Assembly (NCBI GenBank): GCA_963422275.1 | Contig: OY729418.1 | Span: forward strand, 4,030,001-4,094,000 | DNA: 64,000 nt | Source of the DNA: G963422275 sp963422275 | GTDB lineage: Bacteria; Pseudomonadota; Alphaproteobacteria; Rhodobacterales; Rhodobacteraceae | Direction: 5' to 3' | Shown here: one piece after another, positions 1 through 8,414 of the stretch | Layout: every line of letters begins with the position of its first letter | Numbering within the stretch: position 1 is the first letter of the stretch | The notes under the pieces: generated by a model | Seen by the model: the letters and a program-made list of their open reading frames with translations, nothing else | What the model was told of the DNA's origin: nothing | Databases searched by the model: none | Position numbers and translations under genes: made by a program

Positions 1-108
1 CATATCGTCAATAGGCACCGTGGGCGCATCGCAATTGCCAGTCAGTTGGGGGTCGGAAGCAACTTTTCAGTGATGGTTCCGCTACAGACTCAATCACCGA
101 GCACCTGA
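1..108 (+). CDS. phoR: Phosphate-regulon sensor kinase PhoR, C-terminal end (partial)
   Basis: The window opens inside an open frame encoding 35 residues before a TGA stop. The stretch HIVNRHRGRIAIASQLGVGS is the end of a HATPase domain: the G2-type region where 'AIVKHIVNRHRG' is followed by the GxGSxF strand. That wording is typical of PhoR, the inner-membrane kinase that phosphorylates PhoB under phosphate starvation. Context supports it, because pstB, phoU and phoB follow on the same strand. The start and most of the protein lie outside the window. A different PhoR-like histidine kinase is possible but less likely here. Confidence 0.8.
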   Translation, partial: HIVNRHRGRIAIASQLGVGSNFSVMVPLQTQSPST

Positions 109-147
109 GGAGAGGGCATTTCTTAAACGAATTGTTTCGAAATGAAA

Positions 148-187
148 TTTTCATAAAACTGATGTGCAAATTTCATTCCAGTCAAAT
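148..187 (+). promoter_or_regulatory. Candidate degenerate Pho box upstream of pstB
   Basis: Between phoR and pstB there are four 7-base units spaced by 4 bases: TTTTCAT, CTGATGT, ATTTCAT and GTCAAAT. The known PhoB site is a series of CTGTCAT-like 7-mers with 4-base spacing. The first and third units match five of seven positions and the others fewer, so this is a weak match. The position, about 20-60 bases ahead of pstB in a PhoB-encoding operon, is what makes it plausible. Confidence 0.3.
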
Positions 188-208
188 AATGCTTCGAATT
201 GAAGTTAT

Positions 209-1045
209 ATGAATGCAAATGGAACAAACGGAATGTCAGACAACACTCAAGGTTCGCCGGAGGCAGTTGATCTAGATTCTACGTTGTCTGCCGTAAAAGT
301 CACTGCGAAAGACGTAAATGTCTACTATTCTGATGTGCGTGCTCTGCAAGACGTTTCAATGGAAATTCTCGATCATACCGTTACCGCGTTCATCGGACCC
401 TCGGGATGCGGAAAGTCAACGTTCTTGCGTTGCCTTAACCGAATGAACGACACCATTGACCATTGCAGGGTGGAGGGACGGATTGAGTTAGACGGTGAAG
501 ACATCCACCGTCGGTCAATTGATCCGGTACAATTGCGTGCACGAGTGGGAATGGTTTTCCAAAAGCCAAACCCTTTCCCAAAATCGATCTACGACAATGT
601 TGCGTACGGGCCGCGTATCCACGGCTTGGCCGCAACTCGGGCGGAACTCGACGAAATCGTGGAATCTGCTCTTCGAAGTTCGGCTCTTTGGGATGAAGTC
701 AAGGACAGACTCCGGATGCCAGGGACCGGTCTCTCTGGCGGCCAGCAACAACGGCTGTGCATTGCGCGGGCCGTTGCGACGAAACCAGAGGTCCTGCTAA
801 TGGACGAACCATGTTCTTCATTAGACCCCATTGCCACATCGCAGATCGAAGACCTGATCGATCATCTCCGAGAGAGCTATACTGTCGTAATTGTTACACA
901 CTCAATGCAACAGGCTGCGCGAGTGAGCCAAAAGACGGCGTTTTTCCATCTTGGCAATCTTGTGGAATTCAATGACACGCCATTCATATTCACAGCACCT
1001 CAGGATGAGCGAACCGAAAGTTACATTACAGGGCGAATTGGGTAG
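209..1045 (+). CDS. pstB: Phosphate ABC transporter ATP-binding protein PstB
   Basis: This is the cytoplasmic ATPase that powers high-affinity phosphate uptake by the PstSCAB complex. It also takes part in PhoR signal control. It has 278 residues, a little longer than usual because of a low-complexity N-terminal lead; a second ATG at 233 is an alternative start. The Walker A motif GPSGCGKST lies at residues 63-71, the ABC signature LSGGQQQR near 174-182, and Walker B LLMDEP near 196-201 with the catalytic Glu following the Asp. phoU begins 14 bases after the stop. Oddly, pstS, pstC and pstA, which normally precede pstB, are not present between phoR and pstB. They must lie upstream of the window, elsewhere, or be lost. 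Confidence 0.97.
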   Translation: MNANGTNGMSDNTQGSPEAVDLDSTLSAVKVTAKDVNVYYSDVRALQDVSMEILDHTVTAFIGPSGCGKSTFLRCLNRMNDTIDHCRVEGRIELDGEDIHRRSIDPVQLRARVGMVFQKPNPFPKSIYDNVAYGPRIHGLAATRAELDEIVESALRSSALWDEVKDRLRMPGTGLSGGQQQRLCIARAVATKPEVLLMDEPCSSLDPIATSQIEDLIDHLRESYTVVIVTHSMQQAARVSQKTAFFHLGNLVEFNDTPFIFTAPQDERTESYITGRIG

Positions 1046-1059
1046 AAGGACCAAACGCC

Positions 1060-1806
1060 ATGATCGACAGAAAGCATATTCATGCCGCGTTCGACGAAGA
1101 GCTTGAACACATTCACACTCTGATTATGACGATGGGAGGACTTGTCGAACAGGCAATTCAAAAATCGTCGACGGCGCTTCGCATCCGTGACACCGAACTT
1201 TCGGAGCAGGTTGTGGAAAATGACTCGGCAATAGACAAGATCGAGGAGAGCGTTAATGTGGAGGCCGTAAACATGCTTTCGCGCCGCCAACCTCAAGCGC
1301 AGGATCTTCGAACGATTGTCGCCGTGATGAAAATTTCCTCGAACCTCGAGCGAATGGGGGACTATGCCAAGAACATGGCGAAGCGCACATCCGTAATTGT
1401 TCAATCCCCTCCACTTGGCCCGTCAAACGGCTCTCTCAAGCAGATGTCCAAGACCGTTAAACAATTGACGAAAGACGCTCTAGACTCGTTTATCCGCCGA
1501 GATGCAACGAAAGCGGCCAATGTAATACAGCGCGATGAGGATGTGGATCAAATGTACAATGCCTTATTCCGTGAGTTCTTGACCCACATGATGGAGGATC
1601 AGCGAAGCATAACTCCGGCTATGCACTATCTGTTTATCGCCAAGAATCTTGAAAGGATAGGGGATCATGCCACCAGCATAGCCGAACAGGTGATATTCCT
1701 TGTTACAGGTTCCCTCCCTGAACAAGTTCGCCCCAAAGATGACCAAACCCCATATCAGGACCAACGTCTAGAAGTTTTCACGAGCAACGATAAGTGCAAG
1801 CCATGA
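1060..1806 (+). CDS. phoU: Phosphate-signalling protein PhoU
   Basis: PhoU links the Pst transporter to PhoR and represses the Pho regulon when phosphate is plentiful. The protein has 248 residues, a normal length. It contains two PhoU three-helix repeats, each with the characteristic E/DxxxD metal-binding pattern (for example around 'MKISSNLERMGDYAKN' and 'LFIAKNLERIGDHATS'). The gene sits 14 bases after pstB, and its stop codon overlaps the start of phoB (ATGA), so all three are probably co-transcribed and the last two translationally coupled. Confidence 0.97.
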   Translation: MIDRKHIHAAFDEELEHIHTLIMTMGGLVEQAIQKSSTALRIRDTELSEQVVENDSAIDKIEESVNVEAVNMLSRRQPQAQDLRTIVAVMKISSNLERMGDYAKNMAKRTSVIVQSPPLGPSNGSLKQMSKTVKQLTKDALDSFIRRDATKAANVIQRDEDVDQMYNALFREFLTHMMEDQRSITPAMHYLFIAKNLERIGDHATSIAEQVIFLVTGSLPEQVRPKDDQTPYQDQRLEVFTSNDKCKP

Positions 1807-2492
1807 ACAAACTAGCTGTGACAGTTCTCATTGTCGAGGATGATCCTTCTCAACTGGAAATGCTTGCATACAATGTCGAACAGGATGGATACCAAGTTCT
1901 TCGTGCGGAAGACGGAAAAGAGGCACTCCAGCTGTTGCAGGACTATGAACCGGATATTGTGCTTCTCGACTGGATGTTGCCTCGCGTATCCGGGATTGAG
2001 GTCTGCAGACGTATCAAAATGAACGAAATACATAAGTGCACGCCTGTGATCATCTTATCCGCTCGTACTGAAGAAGAGGACCGCGTAAAGGGGCTTGAAT
2101 CCGGAGCTGACGATTACGTGCTGAAGCCATATTCGATTTCCGAGTTGCTTGCGCGACTTCGTGTGCACCTCCGCCGCATTCGACCGTCGGCTGCTGGCCA
2201 AACCCTTGTATACAAAGACATTGTTTTGAATACAGAGGAGCATCGCGTTTTCAGGAACGGTAAGCCGGTCAAGTTGGGACCAACAGAATTTCGCCTGCTT
2301 GCCACGTTTCTTGAGAAACCAAGGCGAGTTTGGTCACGTGACCAGCTATTGGAGCGTGTTTGGGGTAGGGGAATATATGTTGGCGATCGAACAGTAGATG
2401 TTCATATCGGTCGGCTTCGCAGGTCTTTGCGCACTTACGGCGGCGATGACCCATTCCGAACTGTTCGCGGTGCTGGTTACTCGTTAGGCTAG
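1803..2492 (+). CDS. phoB: Phosphate-regulon response regulator PhoB
   Basis: This is an OmpR/PhoB-type response regulator that binds Pho boxes after phosphorylation by PhoR. I chose the ATG at 1803, which overlaps the phoU stop as ATGA and gives the protein start MNKLAVTVLIVEDD; an in-frame GTG at 1794 is the alternative. The N-terminal receiver domain has the acidic pair (VEDD) and the phospho-acceptor Asp in VLLDWMLP. The C-terminal winged-helix domain ends with the usual 'RTVDVHIGRLRRSL' recognition region and 'TVRGAGYSLG'. The length is that of a complete PhoB. An IS-derived region begins soon after the stop. Confidence 0.96.
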   Translation: MNKLAVTVLIVEDDPSQLEMLAYNVEQDGYQVLRAEDGKEALQLLQDYEPDIVLLDWMLPRVSGIEVCRRIKMNEIHKCTPVIILSARTEEEDRVKGLESGADDYVLKPYSISELLARLRVHLRRIRPSAAGQTLVYKDIVLNTEEHRVFRNGKPVKLGPTEFRLLATFLEKPRRVWSRDQLLERVWGRGIYVGDRTVDVHIGRLRRSLRTYGGDDPFRTVRGAGYSLG

Positions 2493-2770
2493 GTCACTTG
2501 TATTTTGAACTTTAGCCATCCGGCAAAGTCGTGACTCGGGATTGATGCATGAATTTCCCCAGAGAACTGACTTGTCACAAAACGGCATGAAGTCGGCGTA
2601 CCTTCAGTTCGCGGTTCACGCTCAAGCTTACTAGGTCCGACAGCAAGTGCCCGTGGCCTCGCGGAAACGCCCCGGATCATCAAGATCGACATCGCAACCC
2701 GCGCATCCCAACACAGGCGTACCGGACCGAGAACCGCCGCCAGACGGCTGGTCCACCTAGGCATTCAACT
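2493..2770. other. Intergenic stretch without a recognisable gene
   Basis: The 278 bases between phoB and the IS982 tandem hold only short shadow frames. The second half is GC-rich, like the IS scrap elsewhere in the window, and may be a remnant, but I could not match it to any element here. I see no clear terminator for the pst-pho operon. Confidence 0.5.
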
Positions 2771-2776
2771 TTCGCA
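2771..2776. repeat. 6-bp target-site duplication (ttcgca) around the IS982 tandem
   Basis: The hexamer ttcgca lies directly before the left end of the first IS982 copy (2771-2776). It occurs again directly after the right end of the second copy (4685-4690). No such duplication separates the two copies. So the pair behaves as one insertion event at this locus, later duplicated in place. Confidence 0.85.
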
Positions 2777-3681
2777 ACCCCAATTCTGGATAAGAGGGGT
2801 GAGGGGGTTCCCAAATCGGGCGTGGCCTGATTCTGTATCCGCAACCAAAATCAACGGATGAGATCCCCTCAATGAACACCTCCATCATCGCACTGTTCTG
2901 CTGTCTCGACGACTTTGCAAAGGCCTTTGAAGAATGGGAGCGGCATCGGCTGATCGGCACAGGCCGCCAGCGCTCGCGCTCGGGCAAGCTCTCGCTCAGT
3001 GAAAGGCTCTTCATCATGGTGCTGTTTCATCTCTCGCCCTTCAAGCATTTCAAGGCTTTCCGGTTCCATGGCGTGGAGCGGAAACATCGCGACCGCTTTG
3101 GAGACCTGCCAAGCTGCGGACGGTTTGTCGCCCTGATGCCGCGCTTGCCGGTTCCGTTTTGCATCTTGATGCAATGCTTTCGCGGTGAGCGGAATCTGTT
3201 TTGTGGACAGCGCCAAGCTCGCTGTCTGCCACAACGCACGGATCAACCGGAACAAGGTCTTCAAGGGACTGGCCAAGCGGGGCCGCAGCGCCATGGGGTG
3301 GTTTTTCGGGTTCAAGCTGCATCTGGTCATCAACGACAAGGGTCAGGTCATGGCCGTCAAGATCACGCCTGGAAACACCGACGACCGCAAGCCGCTTGAG
3401 ACCATGATTGCCGAGTTTGAAGGCAAGGCGTTCGGCGACAAAGGCTGCATTCCGAAGCCGCTTTTCCAGCGTTTGCGGCAACAGGGCCTGCACCTGATCA
3501 CTGGCATTCGCCGCAACATGAAAAACTTTCCTCTGCCCATTCTGGACCAAATCATGTTGCGGAAGCGGTTCATCATTGAAACGCTGTTCGATAAACTGAA
3601 ATCGAGCATGGGATTGGAACGCACACGACACCGATCCCCAACAAATGCCTTCGTTCATATCCTGTCATGTCTGGCTACCTA
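2777..3681 (+). mobile_element. IS982-type element, copy 1 (right end missing)
   Basis: The left terminal repeat (acccca-attctggataag) starts at 2777. The sequence then follows the intact copy at 44199-45206 until about 3681, where the left end of copy 2 begins. About 100 bases, including the right terminal repeat, are lacking. The transposase frame carries the same 5-base deletion as copy 2, relative to the intact copy, at the position after 'FRGE'. Shared damage means copies 1 and 2 descend from one already defective element. Confidence 0.92.
2872..3681 (+). pseudogene. IS982-family transposase, frameshifted and 3'-truncated (copy 1)
   Basis: The N-terminal half (from ATG 2872, MNTSIIALFCCLDDFAKAF) is in one frame until about 3185. 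A 5-base deletion there shifts the DDE half ('CFVDSAKLAVCHNARIN', 'GDKGCI', 'IIETLFDKLKSS') into another frame. The C-terminus is cut off at the junction with copy 2. The protein would have been a DDE transposase acting on IS982 ends; this copy cannot make it without frameshifting. Confidence 0.9.
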
Positions 3682-4684
3682 ACCCCAATTCTGGATAAGA
3701 GGGGTGAGGGGGTTCCCGAATCGGGCGTGGCCTGATTCTGTATCCGCAACCAAAATCAACGGATGGGATCCCCTCAATGAGCACCTCTGTCATCGCACTG
3801 TTCTGTTGTCTCGACGACTTTGCAAAGACCTTTGAAGAATGGGAGCGGCATCGGCTGATCGGCACAGGCCGCCAGCGCTCGCGCTCGGGCAAGCTCTCGC
3901 TCAGTGAAAGGCTATTCATCATGGTGTTGTTTCATCTCTCGCCCTTCAAGAATTTCAAGGCTTTCCGGTTCCATGGCGTGGAGCGGAAATATCGCGACTG
4001 CTTTGGAGACCTGCCGAGCTGCGGACGGTTTGTCGCTCTGATGCCGCGCTTGCTGGTTCCGTTTTGCATCTTGATGCAATGCTTTCGCGGTGACCGGAAT
4101 CTGTTTTGTGGACAGCGCCAAGCTCGCTGTCTGCCACAACGCACGGATCAACCGGAACAAGGTCTTCAAGGGACTGGCCAAACGGGGCCGAAGCACCATG
4201 GGGTGGTTTTTCGGGTTCAAGCTGCATCTGGTCATCAACGACAAGGGTCAGGTCATGGCCGTCAAGATCACGCCTGGAAACACCGACGACCGCAAGCCGC
4301 TTGAGACCATGATTGCCGAGTTGAAAGGCAAGGCGTTCGGCGATAAAGGCTGCATTTCGAAGCCGCTTTTCCAGCGTTTGCGGCAACAGGGCCTGCACCT
4401 GATCACTGGCATTCGCCGCAACATGAAAAACTTTCCTCTGCCCATTCCGGACAAAATCATGTTGCGGAAGCGGTTCATCATTGAAACGCTGTTCGATAAA
4501 CTGAAATCAAGCATGGGATTGGAACGCACACGACACCGGTCCCCAACAAATGCCTTCGTTCATATCCTGTCATGTCTGGCTGCCTATATTCTGGCGCAGC
4601 CAAAGGTCAAAATCGGCAAAATCGTCGTGCCAGACGCCATTCGGTGCATTCCAAAAGAAAACAGAGCTTATCCATAACTCGGGT
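3682..4684 (+). mobile_element. IS982-type element, copy 2 (full ends, 5-bp internal deletion)
   Basis: This copy has both termini: left acccca-attctggataag and right cttatccataactcgggt, an imperfect inverted repeat of about 18 bases. It is 1003 bp, 5 bp shorter than the intact copy at 44199. It abuts copy 1 directly and is followed by the hexamer ttcgca, which also precedes copy 1. Confidence 0.93.
3777..4677 (+). pseudogene. IS982-family transposase, frameshifted (copy 2)
   Basis: The ATG at 3777 opens the same N-terminal region as the intact protein. The 5-base deletion near 4090 puts the catalytic half into a different frame, where it is readable to the stop at 4675-4677. The DDE residues (FVDSAK, GDKGC, IIETLF) are all still encoded. 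Copy 1 has the same lesion, so it is unlikely to be a sequencing error. Confidence 0.9.
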
Positions 4685-4690
4685 TTCGCA

Positions 4691-4934
4691 GGGTGTTTTT
4701 TGTCCGAGCGATCGTAAAATGTCCGATAATATATATTATGTTAAATGTAAGATCGACTTCTTAGCAATGGTTTAATTGCACTTGATGTAATGAATGTCGG
4801 GCTTTCACATCATCGGCCTCCGTTCTTGTTTGAACGGTTTGTCACCCTAATGTAGTTAGCTCTAAGCTCGCATACGGACTACCAACCATGATCTTTATTT
4901 CAGGCAATCAGCACTTTCACCGAAAGCTCAACCA
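4691..4934. other. AT-rich intergenic region ahead of aroQ
   Basis: These 244 bases contain no gene. A perfect 14-base palindrome of A/T (ATAATATATATTAT) lies at 4726-4739. The region presumably carries the aroQ promoter, but I could not find a convincing -35/-10 pair. Confidence 0.5.
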
Positions 4935-5399
4935 ATGCATTCAAATCAAACGAAAATACTAATCCTCAATGGACCAAACCTCAATCTCCTTGGTTCACGT
5001 GAACCAATCATCTACGGCTCACATTCTTTGGAACAGATCAAGAGGCTCTGCGAAACACGAGCTACGGAACTAAACGTCGAAATCGATTTCATTCAGACGA
5101 ACCATGAAGGTGAGATGCTTGAACATATCCACGACGGTGGAGCCAGATTTCAGGGAATCGTGCTTAACCCAGCTGCCTACAGCCATACCTCGGTTGCTTT
5201 GTTGGATGCCGTGCTGGCAGTTGACGTTCCTGTGGTCGAAGTACACCTTTCCAACATCCACAAACGCGAGGAATACCGCAAGAAGTCATTTGTGTCCTTC
5301 GGCGCAGCGGGCGTGATATTCGGTTTTGGAGCAACCGGTTATATCTTGGCACTAGATGGATTGGTCGCGAAAATCGGAGCAAACAAAATGGTTGAGTGA
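4935..5399 (+). CDS. aroQ: 3-dehydroquinate dehydratase, type II
   Basis: The enzyme converts 3-dehydroquinate to 3-dehydroshikimate, the third step of the shikimate pathway, in the cytoplasm as a dodecamer. It has 154 residues, normal for the type II family. Diagnostic motifs are ILILNGPNLNLLGSREPIIYG at the N-terminus (the catalytic Tyr sits in IYG), 'NPAAYSHTSVALLDA' in the middle, and 'EVHLSNIHKREEYRKKSFVS', which carries the catalytic His. In alphaproteobacteria aroQ usually heads an operon with accB and accC; here it is followed by IS debris, so that linkage is broken. Confidence 0.96.
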   Translation: MHSNQTKILILNGPNLNLLGSREPIIYGSHSLEQIKRLCETRATELNVEIDFIQTNHEGEMLEHIHDGGARFQGIVLNPAAYSHTSVALLDAVLAVDVPVVEVHLSNIHKREEYRKKSFVSFGAAGVIFGFGATGYILALDGLVAKIGANKMVE

Positions 5400-5851
5400 C
5401 TGGCGTCCGCTGTTCAACAATACCTTCCTCAACCCAAGACCGCTAGACAGATCCTCGACGCCAAGACGATCTAGCTGTTTTGGGAGCGGTTGAAGGAGGC
5501 GACTTTCTGGAAAAGCTGTTTGCGGAGAGACCGATGGATTCCTTCATGACGGCGGAGGCCGAGCACGTGGCACAGGACAGCGCCTCAAGAAAGGGGAACA
5601 CCCTGATGAACAGGTAGCGCCTAGCAGCAGTTCCCGGTCCGCCACCCTGAAGCGTCGCTTCGTGCTTCGCGGTCGTGATCCATTGCGGCGCCTCGAGGCC
5701 TTAAAACCACACCCACAGGTACCTGCCGCTCTGCCAGAAGGTTCTGCAGTCCCCATCGGCAACCGCCAGCCCGCGCATCCAGTTCCGAAGGTCGCAATGC
5801 AGAGCGAAATGCCCGCTTTCGCAACGGTCTTGTGAATACAATATGGGTTCA
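5400..5851 (+). mobile_element. Scrambled IS debris, including an ISL2-like 5' fragment
   Basis: No intact gene is present. The part from about 5533 to 5640 is similar, base for base over long stretches, to 15943-16050: a 'catgacggcggaggccg' start, then 'tagcgcctagcagcagttcc' against 'cagcgcctagtagcggcggttcc'. In the latter place the frame encodes the N-terminus of an ISL2-like IS5-family transposase (MTVAAER...ALMDWQRLVAAVP). The flanking bases are GC-rich and unassigned. Confidence 0.6.
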
Positions 5852-6264
5852 GGGAACCTCTGATTTGGAGAGGTTTTTTAGGGTTTGCTGCGGAAACTAC
5901 CTACGCCGGTCGGTAGCCCAAACCTGTTTCTCCTCGTCGTGCAGGAGCCGGTCCGGAGGCGTCGGGTCATGACGTTGGCTGCGCCAGTCCGCGGCGCTCC
6001 AGCCGGCGACGGAAGTCTGGACTGTCGTCTCGTCCGGAACCTTCTTCGGACTAACCCCGGCAAGGCACCGGACGCTCTCGGCCTCGCAAGCAGGTCCTCC
6101 ATCGCCGAATCGCCGGATTGCAGAACAACTGAACGCAATGCACACGCAACAGCATCGGCAAATGCAGGTCTGTCTCCAGGCGCACCCAAGTGATTCAGCC
6201 GTCCATCCGCTCCGGAAAGATCTCGCGGCGCGTCCTGCGGTCGCATTGCCTAAACTCAAATATG
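5852..6264 (-). mobile_element. Type-2 IS5-family element, decayed fragment (minus)
   Basis: The left end gggaacctctgatttgga is that of the type-2 element, whose near-complete copy is at 42876-44104. The minus strand encodes pieces of its transposase out of frame: 'CEAESVRCLAGVSPKKVPDETT' and 'FRSGWTAESLGCAWRQ', corresponding to 'YEAESIRRFAGVSLEKVPDETT' and 'FLERMDSLIPWERLEA'. Large internal stretches are deleted. The fragment stops about 50 bases from the end of tsf. Confidence 0.8.
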
Positions 6265-6315
6265 TCCGTGCCTGATCTGCGTGAACTGGGACGGACCCGA
6301 TTCTCCCTGCGGGCG

Positions 6316-7134
6316 CTACAAGTTCTCACCGACTTCAAACCGAATAAAGTCGAGAACTACAATTCCCGCCTCTTCAGCAACTCGTGCCACTGTTTTGTCG
6401 GTATCCATCACAAATTTCTGATTCAGGAGTGTCGATTCGGAATAAAATTTCTTGAGTCCTCCTGCGACGATTTTCTCTATTACTGCAGGCGGCTTTCCAC
6501 CAGCCTTCTGGACAAGAATTTGACGCTCGCGTTCTACAATCTCCTCAGGGACATTATCCTCTGAAAGTGAGACAGGCGTCGCAGCCGCTACATGCATTGC
6601 TATTTCTTCGCCTGTTTCTCCAGCAACACCTCGAAACGCAACGAGAACGCCTATCTTGCCGACCCCTTCCCCGACAGAATTATGAATGTAGCAAGAGATT
6701 GATTCCCCGCTTACCTTTTGCATTCTGCGGACGGTCAGGTTCTCTCCCAGCTTCGCGATCTTTTCCGTAACGGCTTCCTGAACTGTCCCGTCATCCAAGC
6801 TGGACTCCAGCAACGCTTCCACGTTGTCTTGCTTAAGTGCTTTTTCGGTGATGCGTCGCACCAATTTGCAAAACTCAGCGTTCCTAGCAACAAAGTCGGT
6901 CTCAGAGTTGACCTCTACTGCCACCCCTGCCCCGTTCGCTAAAAGAATCCCAATCATGCCTTCACGTGTGGCGCGACCCGATTTTCCGGCAGCTTTTGCA
7001 ATTCCTTTGACTCGAAGCCAGTCAATTGCTTTTTGAATGTCTCCATTGTTTTCGGTCAAAGCATGTTTGGCGTCCATTATTCCTGCGCCTGACTTTTCGC
7101 GCAGTTCCTTAACCAACGATGCCGCTATGGCCAT
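6316..7134 (-). CDS. tsf: Elongation factor Ts
   Basis: EF-Ts exchanges GDP for GTP on EF-Tu during translation. The product has 272 residues. The N-terminal UBA-like helix bundle (MAIAASLVKELREKSGAGIMDAKHAL) is followed by the NSETDFVARN motif that contacts the EF-Tu nucleotide site. The core then has the expected 'IAMHVAAATP' dimer-type subdomain. A good Shine-Dalgarno (ggagag) lies 6 bases before the ATG. It follows rpsB on the same strand after a 209-base gap. In most bacteria pyrH and frr come next; here type-2 IS debris begins just past the stop, so the operon is interrupted. Confidence 0.97.
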   Translation of the reverse strand: MAIAASLVKELREKSGAGIMDAKHALTENNGDIQKAIDWLRVKGIAKAAGKSGRATREGMIGILLANGAGVAVEVNSETDFVARNAEFCKLVRRITEKALKQDNVEALLESSLDDGTVQEAVTEKIAKLGENLTVRRMQKVSGESISCYIHNSVGEGVGKIGVLVAFRGVAGETGEEIAMHVAAATPVSLSEDNVPEEIVERERQILVQKAGGKPPAVIEKIVAGGLKKFYSESTLLNQKFVMDTDKTVARVAEEAGIVVLDFIRFEVGENL

Positions 7135-7343
7135 TGTTGCTCTCCAGTTTGTGGCTAATTGATTCGGAAGTTATTTTGCTTTCAGCATTTCATTAAAACA
7201 ATGCTTCCTGGTCAAACTTTGTCCCTAACCACGGTGTTCTCCCTTTCAGAACTATCTTGGCCAGCAGAAACTTTGGTTGTTCCGGGGCTTGTTCCATCGC
7301 CTTGCTCGAAAGTCTAGCGTGACTCGCCTCACTGTTGGCATCA

Positions 7344-8264
7344 CTACCGGACAGTATTTTTGGCAACATCATTTTCTGCACTACTGTTGTTGGATTCCGG
7401 CCTCTCCCCTATCAACTCCTCACCCATCGAAGTTCTACCCAATTCTGACTCGGTTTCCGACAAACTCTCTGCGCTGCCATCAGCTTCGGACACGCCAATC
7501 CCCGGTGCTTCCTCTTCAGCACTCTTTTCACCAAGCGTTTCGGCCAATTCCCCAATGTCAACGCCAGCTGCACCCATTTGGGTCGCGGTTCCTTCAAGTG
7601 CGGCACGGGCAATCAGATCGCAGTAGAGCGTGATCGCGCGAGATGCATCGTCATTCCCCGGAATTATGAAAGTCGCTCCATCAGGCGAGCAATTTGTATC
7701 AACAACCGCAACCACTGGAATCCCCAACTTCTTCGCTTCCGCAATGGCGAGGGACTCTTTTTTGACGTCAATGACGAAAAGAATGTCAGGAACGCCGCCC
7801 ATTTCACGAATTCCGCCTAGTGAGGCCTGAAGTTTCGATTGCTCTCGCTCCAACCCCAAACGTTCTTTCTTTGTCAGGCCTTCCGCGCCCTCCTTGAGTT
7901 CTTCGTCAATGGAATCAAGGCGCTTGATCGAATTGGAAACAGTCTGCCAGTTCGTCAGTGTCCCGCCCAACCATCTGTGGTTGATGAAGAACTGGGCACA
8001 TCGTTCAGCCGCATTAGCAATCGGTTTTTGGGCCTGCCTTTTTGTGCCCACAAAAAGAACGTTACCACCTTTTGAAACTGTCTGCGCTATCGCGCCAAGC
8101 GCCGCGTCTAGCAGCGGGACTGTCTGCGTGAGATCAATGATGTGAATGCCGTTTTTCTTGCTGTGTATGTACTCACTCATCAATGGATTCCAGCGATGAG
8201 TTTGGTGACCAAAATGCACGCCAGCTTCCAGCAGTTGTCGGAGTGTAAATTCAGGGAGCGCCAT
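7344..8264 (-). CDS. rpsB: 30S ribosomal protein S2 with acidic C-terminal extension
   Basis: S2 is a structural protein of the small ribosomal subunit needed for binding of S1. The core (residues 1 to about 240) is canonical: 'LLEAGVHFGHQTHRWNP', 'IHIIDLTQT', 'FVGTKRQAQ', 'RWLGGTLTNW', 'DILFVIDVKKE', 'IPVVAVVDTNCSP'. The protein is 306 residues, some 50-60 longer than common S2 proteins. The extra part, from about residue 245, is rich in Glu, Ser and Gly and looks disordered. An AAGGA ribosome-binding site lies 6 bases before the ATG. The gene starts an rpsB-tsf operon. Confidence 0.97.
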   Translation of the reverse strand: MALPEFTLRQLLEAGVHFGHQTHRWNPLMSEYIHSKKNGIHIIDLTQTVPLLDAALGAIAQTVSKGGNVLFVGTKRQAQKPIANAAERCAQFFINHRWLGGTLTNWQTVSNSIKRLDSIDEELKEGAEGLTKKERLGLEREQSKLQASLGGIREMGGVPDILFVIDVKKESLAIAEAKKLGIPVVAVVDTNCSPDGATFIIPGNDDASRAITLYCDLIARAALEGTATQMGAAGVDIGELAETLGEKSAEEEAPGIGVSEADGSAESLSETESELGRTSMGEELIGERPESNNSSAENDVAKNTVR

Positions 8265-8345
8265 GTGTTATCCTTTCCGGTTTGTGCCTCGGCGGGTTTT
8301 TAGATATTCATCCAACCGGCGGCCCTGGGCAGCTTTTGCCCACAG
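8265..8345 (-). promoter_or_regulatory. Structured leader ahead of rpsB (candidate)
   Basis: Read on the minus strand, the leader carries a perfect hairpin GGGCA-aaagc-TGCCC (8327-8341). After it come arms CCGGTT (8314-8319) and AACCGG (8277-8282), which could pair across a 31-base loop. The second arm ends directly next to the AAGGA site. Pairing would place the ribosome-binding site beside a stem, as expected of ribosomal-protein autoregulation. S2 autoregulation through its leader is known in other bacteria; its use here is inference. Confidence 0.35.
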
Positions 8346-8414
8346 AGCCCAAATCCCACCTGTGAAATTTTTCTAGCGGGTACAGTAAAAGTCTGAAACT
8401 GACAAATCGATTCT

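Noticed and set aside
4671..4684. TTATCCATA at the right end of the IS982 copies as a DnaA box
   Set aside because: It is part of the terminal inverted repeat and recurs only with the element.
7277..7633. Plus-strand frames opposite rpsB
   Set aside because: They mirror the low-complexity acidic tail of S2; no start context or similarity supports them.
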